Notes: a model not told the origin generated them from the sequence alone. Shown: positions 1 to 6,435, counted from the first letter of the stretch. The stretch: DNA of 7,050 nt from Clostridiaceae bacterium (GCA_904501675.1 CAJGCL010000099.1:1-7050); one strand, 5' to 3'. Numbers and translations are program-made.

Positions 1-1
1 G

Positions 2-589
2 ATCTATATTGACGACCAGAACATCAAGGATATTGACCTTAACTGGTACCGTTCAAACGTAGGTTACGTTCTTCAGGAACCCCTTCTTTTCAAAGATACA
101 GTATTCAGAAATATTGCTCATACAGATAAACCTGTACGTGTTGAAGATGTTATTTACGCATCTCAGGTTGCAAACGCTCATAAGTTTATCAGAAAACTTC
201 CCGACAGTTACGATACAATGCTCGGTGAAAGAGGTGTAGGCCTTTCAGGTGGTGAGCGTCAGCGTGTTTCCATTGCAAGAGCCGTTCTCAAAAACCCGAG
301 TATACTTATTTTTGATGAAGCAACCGCTGCAGTTGACTCTGAAACAGAGCACCTTATTCAAGGAGCAATTGAACGCCTTATAAGCGGAAGAACAACTCTT
401 ATGATTGCTCACCGACTTTCAACATTGCGCAAGGCTAATAAAATTGTGGTTGTTGATAAGGGTGAAATCATTGAGTGTGGTACACCTGAGGAGCTTTTAA
501 AGATGAAAGGTAAATACTACAAGCTCGTAGAAATCCAATCTATGGGCGAACAGCTCCAAAAGCGTAAAGCAGAAGAAAATTTTGAGTGA
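2..589 (+). CDS. ABC exporter, ATP-binding C-terminal part (5' end outside window)
   Basis: This is the C-terminal part of the nucleotide-binding domain of an MsbA/LmrA-like ABC exporter half-transporter; the frame is open from the first bases of the window. Visible in order are the Q-loop (LQEP, about 71-82), the signature LSGGERQRV (242-268), Walker B with catalytic Glu (ILIFDEA, about 301-321), the D-loop AAVDSE just after it, and the H-loop histidine in IAHRLST (codon 410-412). The Walker A loop and the membrane domain lie upstream of the window. All catalytic residues that can be seen are intact, so this should be an active ATPase at the inner face of the membrane. The tail after the domain is short and charged (QKRKAEENFE). 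The substrate cannot be told from this part. The DUF1854 gene begins 10 bases after the stop, which suggests a shared transcript. Seen: the motifs. Known: the family. Inferred: exporter rather than importer type, from the V-x-R-N-I-A region and the ATAAVD/IAHRLST style. Confidence 0.95.
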   Translation: MYIDDQNIKDIDLNWYRSNVGYVLQEPLLFKDTVFRNIAHTDKPVRVEDVIYASQVANAHKFIRKLPDSYDTMLGERGVGLSGGERQRVSIARAVLKNPSILIFDEATAAVDSETEHLIQGAIERLISGRTTLMIAHRLSTLRKANKIVVVDKGEIIECGTPEELLKMKGKYYKLVEIQSMGEQLQKRKAEENFE

Positions 590-599
590 GGTGAATTAA

Positions 600-1085
600 A
601 TGCCCAGATATATTGAAGGCCCTGAAATCAGGATAACTGAAAATGACAAAATTTTTGTAGATGCTGAATTTTATACGGGAGAAAAATTCACCGAGCTTGA
701 GCTTCACAGAATGTTCCCTATAACAGGTCTTACAAAATATATTGCTTTGATGGATAATGAAGGAAACGAAATTGCAGTAATCCGAAACATAGATAACCTT
801 ATGCCTGAATCAAAAAAGGTGGTTGAAAACTGCTTGAGAGAATACTATATGATTCCTCGCATTATCCGCTTCATTAAGATGAGCGAAAAATTTAAAATAT
901 GGATGTGGACTGCAGAAACAGATAAAGGCATTTGCACCTTTGAAATCCGCAACCATCTTACTGCAATAAAGCCCTTATATGACGGAAGGGTACTCATAAA
1001 GGACGCTAACGACAACCGCTATGAAATACCCGATGTAAACGTTCTCGACAGTAAAAGCAAGAAAATGATACTTCCAAAACTCTGA
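600..1085 (+). CDS. DUF1854 family protein, partner of the ABC exporter
   Basis: A 161-residue protein with no signal peptide or membrane segment, probably cytoplasmic. I recognise the DUF1854 family from the pattern LHRMFPITGL (35-44), YIALMDNEGNEIAVIRN (47-63), a short helix with VVENCLREYYMIPRI (74-88), W-x-W-x-x-ETD-x-G (101-110), and the end YEIPDVNVLDSKSKKMIL (141-158). The length and full set of blocks indicate a complete gene. The start is supported by GAGGTG at 588-593, six bases before the ATG and overlapping the stop codon of the ABC gene, which points to translational coupling. From memory, DUF1854 proteins recur beside ABC exporter genes, including those named 'cyanophycin metabolism-associated' in proteobacteria. 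No biochemical role is established as far as I know; an accessory or regulatory role for the exporter is inference. No cyanophycin gene is visible here, so that name should not be carried over. Confidence 0.88.
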   Translation: MPRYIEGPEIRITENDKIFVDAEFYTGEKFTELELHRMFPITGLTKYIALMDNEGNEIAVIRNIDNLMPESKKVVENCLREYYMIPRIIRFIKMSEKFKIWMWTAETDKGICTFEIRNHLTAIKPLYDGRVLIKDANDNRYEIPDVNVLDSKSKKMILPKL

Positions 1086-1105
1086 TATTTGAAAGGATAA
1101 TTACA

Positions 1106-1432
1106 ATGAAACTTTTAATTGCTATAGTAAACAATGACGACAGCGCCGTTGTATCTTCATCACTTACAAGAGAAGGCTTTACAGTAACAAAGCTTTCTAC
1201 AACAGGTGGATTTCTTATGGTAGGAAACACCACATTCCTTATCGGTGCAGAAGACGAAACTGTTGCCAAAGCCAAGGAAATTATAAAAGAAAAATCCCGC
1301 AAAAGAACAACTGTTACCTCCACCACATCAGGCTTCGGCACAGGTCTTCGCGAGGATGATTTCGAAAACGAGGTGCCCGTTGGAGGCGCAATCGTTTTCA
1401 CACTTAATGTTGAAGATGTAGATAAATTCTGA
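1106..1432 (+). CDS. darA: Cyclic-di-AMP receptor, PII-like (DarA/PstA)
   Basis: A 108-residue, full-length member of the DarA/PstA family (formerly DUF970), small PII-like trimers that bind the second messenger c-di-AMP in the cytosol. The hallmark block is clear: GFTVTKLSTTGGFL (24-37) followed by GNTTFLIG (40-47), which in characterised homologues carries the nucleotide-contacting Thr28, Phe36, Leu37 and Asn41; all are present here at the same numbering. A second conserved block, PVGGAIVFTL (91-100), ends the fold. The loop between (about 65-88, rich in Thr, Ser and Arg) is the variable flexible loop of the family. The start has GAAAGGA at 1091-1097, eight bases upstream. In many Bacillota the gene sits next to tmk and holB; here it follows an ABC ATPase and DUF1854, with 20 bases between. 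The downstream effector is not known for the family in general. Identification is very secure; a link to the ABC system is inference. Confidence 0.96.
   Translation: MKLLIAIVNNDDSAVVSSSLTREGFTVTKLSTTGGFLMVGNTTFLIGAEDETVAKAKEIIKEKSRKRTTVTSTTSGFGTGLREDDFENEVPVGGAIVFTLNVEDVDKF
1364..1399. other. Long imperfect hairpin in the 3' end of darA; candidate 3'-end signal for either operon
   Basis: An inverted repeat of eight perfect pairs, GAAAACGA (1364-1371) with TCGTTTTC (1392-1399), encloses an inner stem of five pairs with one G-T wobble, GTGCC (1373-1377) with GGCGC (1385-1389), and a seven-base loop. One unpaired base lies on the left and two on the right. It sits 35-70 bases past the stop of the convergent PAS gene and within the last 70 bases of darA. 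There is no U-tract after it on either strand, so it is not a canonical intrinsic terminator. Part of the symmetry may be forced by the conserved codons it covers (ENEVPVGGAIVF). Confidence 0.35.
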
Positions 1433-1433
1433 T

Positions 1434-1796
1434 TTATTTCATATCATATAATTTTGTGGTTTCATTGGTGCGGTATTCGTGCTTTTCATAGTACCCTATC
1501 AATTCACCGCAATCATTCCGAAGAGCAACCATATAAACATCCTTGTTTTCTTTATCATTTCGTGATGTGTACACAATATTGTTCTCTTCACTTTTATTAA
1601 ACCACGCCACAACCTCATCTATCTTTTCGTTAGACTGAGCGTTGTGGCAATTTTTTATGCTTTTGCCTGTTAAATCCACGTGATAGCGTTTAATTGATGC
1701 AGGATTCATATACACAACAGTATGCTCTAAATCGCAAATCACCACGGGAGCTCTATCCTGCTCAAGAACACCTTTAAAAAATGCTGAAAGCTCCAT
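1434..1796 (-). CDS. Single-domain PAS protein, last gene of the minus operon
   Basis: A 120-residue protein made almost entirely of one PAS domain (about 8-105). Visible marks are the opening sensor strand PVVICDLEHTVVYMNPAS (17-34) with the typical N-P pair, the G-K-S turn (44-46), a Cys-His pair (50-51) followed by a helix (EKIDEVVAWF, 57-66), and the closing strands DVYMVALRND and ELIGYYEKHEY (to 108). It lacks any kinase, cyclase or DNA-binding output domain. The CH block looks like the PAS domain at the end of DUF438 proteins, but DUF438 itself is absent. The start overlaps the flavin reductase stop (TAATG), with GAGG at 1805-1808 eight bases upstream, so the two are translationally coupled. 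It may bind flavin, haem or a small ligand and act on a partner; which one cannot be told. The fold call is firm, the function unknown. Confidence 0.85.
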   Translation of the reverse strand: MELSAFFKGVLEQDRAPVVICDLEHTVVYMNPASIKRYHVDLTGKSIKNCHNAQSNEKIDEVVAWFNKSEENNIVYTSRNDKENKDVYMVALRNDCGELIGYYEKHEYRTNETTKLYDMK

Positions 1797-2353
1797 TATT
1801 TCAACCTCTTTCCGTCAGAAAATGCGTTCCCAACCTTTTCACCAAGCTTTAAATACGCATTGTGATATGGGTCAAAGGTAATAGCTTCAAGCTTTTCGGG
1901 GTCAACAAGACCATCATCACCCAAAACAGACTCGTCTGCGCTTATATTTATAATTTTACCAATACAAATGCCGTCCTCATTGAATTTCAAAAGGTCGCAT
2001 TCAACAGTCATAGGTAATTCGTTTATAACAGGTGCATTTACAAATTCAGATTTTACAGTTGTAAAACCGGCCTTTTTCATTTTATCAGGCTCGTTATTAC
2101 CTGACTCCACGCCCACATAGTCTGCTTCAACAATATGCTTTGCATCTGCAATGCTTACTGTAAAAGCCTTGCTTTCTTTTATATTTTTAGTTGTTTTGTG
2201 TCCGTGAGAAAGGCATACCATAATCTGATTATGTTCATAAATACCGCCCCAGGCAGCATTCATACAATTAGCCTTGCCGTTTCCGTCATACGCCGCAACT
2301 ATAAACACAGGCATCGGATATACATCGCTCAATGGTCCAAAATTTTTTCTCAT
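1796..2353 (-). CDS. Flavin reductase / flavoredoxin-like FMN-binding protein
   Basis: A complete 185-residue member of the flavin reductase-like, FMN-binding split-barrel family (DIM6/NTAB, flavoredoxin type). Evidence is the N-terminal PMPVFIVAAYD strand (13-23), the FMN-binding block N-x-M-N-x-AW (29-35), the phosphate-contacting region GHKTTKNI (51-58), FTVSIAD (64-70) and the C-terminal FDPYHNAYLKLGEKVG (160-175). Such proteins bind FMN and pass electrons from NAD(P)H or a ferredoxin-type donor; the exact donor cannot be read from sequence. It is cytoplasmic. The start is set by GGGGTG at 2360-2365, six bases before the ATG and lying over the last codons and stop of the DUF4037 gene, three bases apart. 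Downstream it overlaps the PAS gene by one base. A redox pair of flavoprotein and PAS sensor is a plausible inference. Confidence 0.93.
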   Translation of the reverse strand: MRKNFGPLSDVYPMPVFIVAAYDGNGKANCMNAAWGGIYEHNQIMVCLSHGHKTTKNIKESKAFTVSIADAKHIVEADYVGVESGNNEPDKMKKAGFTTVKSEFVNAPVINELPMTVECDLLKFNEDGICIGKIINISADESVLGDDGLVDPEKLEAITFDPYHNAYLKLGEKVGNAFSDGKRLK

Positions 2354-2356
2354 AAA

Positions 2357-3298
2357 TTACACCCCATATAAAATATGCAAATTTCTTATTTCATTATCTT
2401 TTATCTCATTATTCACAGCGTAGGCATGACCCTCCGCCTCTGAACCTGAATATTTTGTTATTCCTTGTACTTTTAATTCATTGAAAATTTCATAACAGAT
2501 GTTTTCAATAATTTCTTTTTTCTTCTCTTGCTCGTCTGCACTGTTACCGCTTGAAATAAGATATTCTAGATTATAGTGCAATTGAGAAAGAATATCCAAA
2601 TCTCTCAACGCTTTAAAGCTCCATTTATAATAGGGCTGATATTTTTTGTTAAGAAGAAAAATTACATTTATTGTACTTTTAACAAACTCAACTACGCTCA
2701 ATTGAGCTGCGGCTGTTTCATTTCTTTCAAGGCAACGATTATAGTTATACTGCCCTGCCTGCCCCATTAAAAGAAGATTGCCTGCTAGCTTTTTGAGCCG
2801 TATGTCTTGGGGAAAATATGATAACCTTTCGCGGATATCTGAAAAATCGCCTAAATCATCTCTGAAAATTTTACCATTTGTAGCTTCAGCGAGAGATTGC
2901 TCAGGCACAAAAAACCAATCCTTAAGGCCAAGGGTTCCGTCAGGCGTACCTGTTTTCTCTAAAAAGAATTGTCTTGCCCTTATAACTCCGTGCCTGTTGC
3001 CACCTACTGCACTAACGGTACTTCTCTCGTATCCCATAAAGCTTTTAGGAAGCGTCGAATATGCTTTTTCAAGAAGGAAAAATGTTTTTTCGTCAATAAT
3101 ATCTTCGTCAGGTACAAAAACGCAAAAACCAGGCTCAAAATCATGATCTTCAGAAATATCGTCATCGTAACCGAAACATTCCGAGCCGCTACCGCATAAG
3201 CCTACGGCAACAATACCACAAAGCTCAGGAAACTGCCTTTCGAGCATCGGTGCACCATATTCTAAATAAAACCTTTGGGAAAGCTCAAGACCCTTCAT
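2357..3298 (-). CDS. DUF4037 protein, nucleotidyltransferase-fold
   Basis: A 313-residue protein of the DUF4037 type. The N-terminal part has a nucleotidyltransferase signature: G-S-G-S-E (36-40), G-Y-D-D-D (43-47), then S-x-D-H-D-F-E-P-G (49-57), where D51 and D53 are the likely metal-binding pair. A third acidic residue cannot be assigned with certainty. The C-terminal half is mainly helical (about 160-300), with a run including YNYNR (184-188), a hydrophobic helix near 203-217, and Y-x-x-Y-KW (220-226), and resembles the helical tail of aminoglycoside-type nucleotidyltransferases. No membrane segment or signal is present. AAGGAG at 3304-3309, five bases before the ATG, decides the start and lies inside the TPR gene, which overlaps it by 14 bases. 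The substrate is unknown; it could modify a small molecule, RNA or a protein. Family call fairly sure, activity inferred from the motif. Confidence 0.85.
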   Translation of the reverse strand: MKGLELSQRFYLEYGAPMLERQFPELCGIVAVGLCGSGSECFGYDDDISEDHDFEPGFCVFVPDEDIIDEKTFFLLEKAYSTLPKSFMGYERSTVSAVGGNRHGVIRARQFFLEKTGTPDGTLGLKDWFFVPEQSLAEATNGKIFRDDLGDFSDIRERLSYFPQDIRLKKLAGNLLLMGQAGQYNYNRCLERNETAAAQLSVVEFVKSTINVIFLLNKKYQPYYKWSFKALRDLDILSQLHYNLEYLISSGNSADEQEKKKEIIENICYEIFNELKVQGITKYSGSEAEGHAYAVNNEIKDNEIRNLHILYGV

Positions 3299-4031
3299 AA
3301 ATACTCCTTGCCCTGTTTTTTAATTCCTCGTCGTATAAAAAATCACCGAAATAGCCAAATACTGAAGCGCACTTTTCACAAACAAAGGCGTAGTATCCAT
3401 CTCTGTTTTCATACTCTTCAAGTAATGCTTTAGCTTTTTCAAGATACATCTGAATTTCGTTGTGGGCTTCTAAAACACCTTTTTCTGACTCAACAGCATT
3501 GGCCATATTAAGATATGTTATTGCAATTTCTAGAGGCTTGCTTTTCATTATCTCGATAGCCTTTTCGTTCAAAGCTTTCGCTTCCCTGAATCTTTTTAAA
3601 TCAACAAGAGTCAACGCCATATTGTTGTAAAGTCCACCTAAGCGCTCATCATAAGGCGGTAAAGCTTTTTCGTATATCTCTTTTGCCTTTTCGAAAATCA
3701 TTATAGATTTTTCTGCCATACCAAAGGCTTTGTAAACTGTTGCCGAATTAAGATATGTGGTGGCAGAGCCTACCTGATTTTCTATACCTTTTTCGCGGAT
3801 TTTATTTAAAACCGCTTCCACAGTTGAAAGAGCTTCATCACGTTTCCCTACCTTACGGTAAAGCCCCATAAGCTCATTTCTTAAGAGAATTTCTGTTTGA
3901 AAATCATCCACCTTAATTGCATCTGCAAGGCAAATTAAAAGATACTCCTCTGCCTTTACATAATCATTTTTATGAAGAAAATTATCAAGCTTATTTAAAA
4001 GCTCTTTATGAAAATTACTAATTTCTTTCAT
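3285..4031 (-). CDS. Tetratricopeptide repeat protein
   Basis: A 248-residue all-helical cytoplasmic protein. TPR-like units are visible at about 48-81 (ILLRNELMGLYRKVGKRDEA), 90-123 (TYLNSATVYKAFGMAEKS), 131-164 (the clearest: LGGLYNNMALTLVDLKRF then EAKALNEKAIEIM) and, more diverged, 168-206 (ITYLNMANAV); the last part (212-246) continues helical. The repeats match scaffold or partner-binding TPRs such as those in kinesin light chain-like proteins; no enzymatic motif is seen. The start has GAGGG at 4039-4043, seven bases upstream, and shares ATGA with the transporter stop. Its end overlaps the DUF4037 start by 14 bases. This coupling makes DUF4037 the best candidate partner, perhaps with the TPR presenting or restraining it; that is inference. 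Confidence 0.87.
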   Translation of the reverse strand: MKEISNFHKELLNKLDNFLHKNDYVKAEEYLLICLADAIKVDDFQTEILLRNELMGLYRKVGKRDEALSTVEAVLNKIREKGIENQVGSATTYLNSATVYKAFGMAEKSIMIFEKAKEIYEKALPPYDERLGGLYNNMALTLVDLKRFREAKALNEKAIEIMKSKPLEIAITYLNMANAVESEKGVLEAHNEIQMYLEKAKALLEEYENRDGYYAFVCEKCASVFGYFGDFLYDEELKNRARSIYEGS

Positions 4032-4891
4032 TGTGCTACCCTCTTTTTACCAAAGTTTATTTCGCTGAAGAATGCAGCACACATTATAAGCACAGTACCT
4101 ATAAGCTCGTAGCCCTTTGGCATCTGCATAAATATAACAGATGACAATATAATTGCGGCAGCAGGGTCAATATAGCTGAGAATTGCAACAACCTGACCTT
4201 TAAGGTTTTTAACAGCTTCAAAATATAAAAGGTAAGCAAAGCCTGTATGAACAACGCCTACAACAACTAAAAGTAAGAATGATTTTAAGTTAATTGTAAC
4301 TTCTCCGCCTGTAAGTATCGCATATGGAAGTACAACAAGTCCTGCGCTACCCAACTGTATGGCAGTTTTTTCGTATGCAGGTACATTACCCATAAATTTA
4401 TTCATTAAAATTACTGATGCATAAAGCGCTGCCGCACCAAGGCCAAGAGCAACACCCGTAAGCTTTGTTGCACCACCCTGCAGTACACCTGACACCGCAA
4501 CAATACCAAGTAACGCAATGAAAATGCAAACAATCTGCTTTGGACTCAACTTTTCTTTCAAAACCATGGGAGAAAGTGCAGTAACAAAAAGCGGAGCCAT
4601 ATAATAGCAAACTGTTGCAACCGGTATACCGGTGTGGCGGTAAGCCTCAAACAATAAAATCCAGTTAAAGCCGATTGCACCGCCTGAAAGAACTAAAAGC
4701 CACCACTTGCTTTTTATTGCTGAGAAATCAGGCTTACGACCGCTTATAAGCATAACAAGTAAAATAACAACAGCGCCTACAATACCGCGAAAAGAGGCAA
4801 TAAGCCCCGACGGGAGAGCAATAAGCTCAACAAATATTCCTATTGTTCCGAAAATTGCCATAGATAATATCATTGAAAGCTTATCTTTCAT
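4028..4891 (-). CDS. EamA/DMT-family membrane transporter
   Basis: A 287-residue inner-membrane carrier of the drug/metabolite transporter superfamily with two EamA halves. Ten hydrophobic segments are visible at about 5-25, 30-50, 63-83, 90-111, 118-137, 146-166, 176-196, 204-224, 232-253 and 262-280. Family marks are FEAYRHTGIPVATVCYYMAP (81-100) with LKEKLSPKQ (111-119) in the first half, and YFEAVKNLKGQVVAILSYID (223-242) in the second. The C-terminus GKKRVAQ is positive and so cytoplasmic. I chose the ATG at 4891 because GGGAG (4900-4904) stands eight bases before it; a GTG three codons upstream (4900) has its purine run directly against it and is less likely. It starts 19 bases after the serine hydrolase stop and overlaps the TPR gene by four. 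Substrate unknown; family members export amino acids, metabolites or drugs. Confidence 0.94.
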   Translation of the reverse strand: MKDKLSMILSMAIFGTIGIFVELIALPSGLIASFRGIVGAVVILLVMLISGRKPDFSAIKSKWWLLVLSGGAIGFNWILLFEAYRHTGIPVATVCYYMAPLFVTALSPMVLKEKLSPKQIVCIFIALLGIVAVSGVLQGGATKLTGVALGLGAAALYASVILMNKFMGNVPAYEKTAIQLGSAGLVVLPYAILTGGEVTINLKSFLLLVVVGVVHTGFAYLLYFEAVKNLKGQVVAILSYIDPAAAIILSSVIFMQMPKGYELIGTVLIMCAAFFSEINFGKKRVAQ

Positions 4892-4899
4892 GCTTTTCA

Positions 4900-4904
4900 C
4901 TCCC
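4900..4904 (-). promoter_or_regulatory. Shine-Dalgarno site deciding the transporter start
   Basis: GGGAG on the minus strand lies eight bases before the ATG at 4891. It supports that ATG over the in-frame GTG whose first base is 4900 and which would overlap the site. Confidence 0.75.
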
Positions 4905-4910
4905 TTTTTC

Positions 4911-6425
4911 TCATTTTGCTTTAAAAGTCATTGTTCGTTCCAAAAATTCGCCTGTTTTTCTTACAAAAAACATTGATATTTTCCTTATTACTTTGTGTTT
5001 CCTTATAAAATCCGGTTCTCCCGCATTTTTTACGAGAAAACTTGTAAAATCCGGTGCTCCGGAAAATTTCATTTTAAGTTTATTGTTCTTATACGAAATA
5101 TCTATATAGCGAATAGAAAGTGTATTAAGCGGCCTGATAACCACTTTGAGTATACCTTTTTCTTCATAAGCATATGCCCAGATTTTATAAGGATACCCCT
5201 TTATTTCACATTCTGAAACACGCGGTTCACCATCAAGTCCGCATTGTATTGTTATGTTGTCCTCTTCCTCTTTCCAATTGATTTGGAGAACAGATTTATC
5301 AAGTTTAAAAGAAACCTCATCCAGATTATGCTTCGGCCTTTTGGCAAAACTACATATAAGTGTACGGGGAATAATACTCTGTGGAAAAAAAGCCTTTGCA
5401 ACCATATCTGAAAATGAGGAAATATAAAACTGCTTACCCTCGGCAATCACAGGTAAAGTCTCGCATTTTCTTACCTTTTCTCCCCTGTTTTCAAGATATT
5501 CCTTCAATAACAAATCATATTTTTCATCAGGAGTGTCATTAAACATTCTCATAAATGTTTTTTGAAGTATATGAGTATGGGCAGATTCATCTAAACCGCA
5601 GTTTATACTGCCTACAACTGCATTTTGCTTTCTTGAAAATGCAATTATCTGGCTGAACATGCCTGTCATACTGCAAATATCTCCGTTTATCCAGAAAAGG
5701 TAGCCGTAGCCATTGTTCTTTGAAAAGCTCACCTGAATTTTCGTTGCTTCCTCTGTCCAGAATTCAGGTATAATCTGCTGACCCTTATATTTACCGCCCT
5801 GCAAATAGCAAAGCATAATCTTCATTAAATCGCGAAGCTTTAAATAGCAACCTGTTCCGCCTATACATTCACCAATTTCGTTGGTTTCCCAGAATGGTCT
5901 GTCAATTCCAAGCGGCGTGAAAAGGCGTGGCATAAGGTAATCAACAAGATTCATTCCTGCTACCTTTTGCACAGCCGCAGCAACCATATGAGCATCGTTA
6001 TTGCTGTAAAGAAAGCCTTTTTTCTTTCTGAATGGAGCCTTCATAAACATTTCAACGTAGTTCCCTGTCATATCCTGCAAAAAGGTAAATTTCTTATTGC
6101 TTTGCATAGTTAAAACAGAACGCAGAGTAAGTTCATCCCATTGGTTGCTTTCGCATTTTTCATATTCAGGGAAAATATCTGCAATTTTAGTATCAAGGCT
6201 TATAAGACCTTCGTTAATAGCGAAGCCTGCGGCAGTAGACACAATAGACTTTGTAACAGAAAACAAAGTATGCGGCATATCCGCCGAATACGGATACGAA
6301 TACTCTTCAAAAAGAGTTTCCCCATCCTTTATTACCATAAGGCCATGGTTTTCTACGCCACACTCTTCAAGCGCCTTGTAAAACTCATATATGTATTTTG
6401 ATGATAGTGTTGTTTTCGTTTTCAT
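4911..6425 (-). CDS. Serine hydrolase, class-C beta-lactamase-like, with C-terminal beta-rich domain
   Basis: A 504-residue protein. The N-terminal 320 residues form a beta-lactamase/penicillin-binding-like hydrolase (COG1680 type). The nucleophile motif S-V-T-K is at 56-59 and the second motif Y-S-N at 140-142, followed by a helix N-D-A-H-M-V-A-A-A-V. The third, KTG-equivalent site is in GYGYLFW (239-245) to SMTGMFSQ (252-259), so the motif reads T-G rather than K-T-G, as in many esterase or peptidase relatives. There is no signal peptide, so it probably acts in the cytosol. Residues about 330-504 are strand-rich and unrecognised; near the end GAPDF and GEPDF recur 13 residues apart. The start at 6425 is chosen because GGGTGG (6430-6435) precedes it and the in-frame ATG at 6437 has none. 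First gene of the minus operon. Activity could be esterase, amidase or D-peptidase; beta-lactam resistance is unlikely. Confidence 0.92.
   Translation of the reverse strand: MKTKTTLSSKYIYEFYKALEECGVENHGLMVIKDGETLFEEYSYPYSADMPHTLFSVTKSIVSTAAGFAINEGLISLDTKIADIFPEYEKCESNQWDELTLRSVLTMQSNKKFTFLQDMTGNYVEMFMKAPFRKKKGFLYSNNDAHMVAAAVQKVAGMNLVDYLMPRLFTPLGIDRPFWETNEIGECIGGTGCYLKLRDLMKIMLCYLQGGKYKGQQIIPEFWTEEATKIQVSFSKNNGYGYLFWINGDICSMTGMFSQIIAFSRKQNAVVGSINCGLDESAHTHILQKTFMRMFNDTPDEKYDLLLKEYLENRGEKVRKCETLPVIAEGKQFYISSFSDMVAKAFFPQSIIPRTLICSFAKRPKHNLDEVSFKLDKSVLQINWKEEEDNITIQCGLDGEPRVSECEIKGYPYKIWAYAYEEKGILKVVIRPLNTLSIRYIDISYKNNKLKMKFSGAPDFTSFLVKNAGEPDFIRKHKVIRKISMFFVRKTGEFLERTMTFKAK
5002..5060. repeat. 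Short direct repeat, two 20-base copies inside the serine hydrolase
   Basis: The copies at 5002-5021 and 5041-5060 differ at two of 20 positions (plus-strand CTTATAAAATCCGGTTCTCC and CTTGTAAAATCCGGTGCTCC) and are 39 bases apart, an in-frame distance. On the minus strand they encode GEPDFI and GAPDFT, a small tandem motif in the C-terminal domain. The rest of the 39-base unit shows no similarity. Confidence 0.7.
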
Positions 6426-6429
6426 ATTT

Positions 6430-6435
6430 CCACCC
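6430..6435 (-). promoter_or_regulatory. Shine-Dalgarno site deciding the serine hydrolase start
   Basis: GGGTGG on the minus strand lies four bases before the ATG at 6425. The spacing is short, but the other in-frame ATG (6437) has only A/T-rich sequence upstream. Confidence 0.55.

Noticed and set aside
600..1085. Cyanophycin metabolism role for the ABC-DUF1854 genes
   Set aside because: The label comes from proteobacterial neighbours; no cyanophycin synthetase or cyanophycinase is present in this window.
1006..1401. Minus-strand open frame of 131 codons over DUF1854 and darA
   Set aside because: It lies entirely opposite two well-identified genes, its translation is low-complexity Ser/Val-rich and has no recognisable domain.
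1422..1437. ATAAAT-TCTG-ATTTAT inverted repeat over both convergent stop codons as a bidirectional terminator
   Set aside because: The six pairs are all A-T, too weak for an intrinsic terminator, and no clean T-run follows on either strand.
2357..3298. DUF4037 protein as an MNT-HEPN type toxin-antitoxin component
   Set aside because: No HEPN R-x(4-6)-H motif is found in its helical half or in the TPR neighbour, and 313 residues is much larger than MNT antitoxins.
5050..5063. GC-rich palindrome TCCGG-TGCT-CCGGA as a terminator or operator
   Set aside because: Only five pairs, in the middle of the serine hydrolase coding region with no U-tract; part of the repeat already described.
4911..6425. 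Serine hydrolase as a beta-lactam resistance gene
   Set aside because: No signal peptide, no KTG motif, and an operon with unrelated genes; features match the broad COG1680 hydrolases instead.
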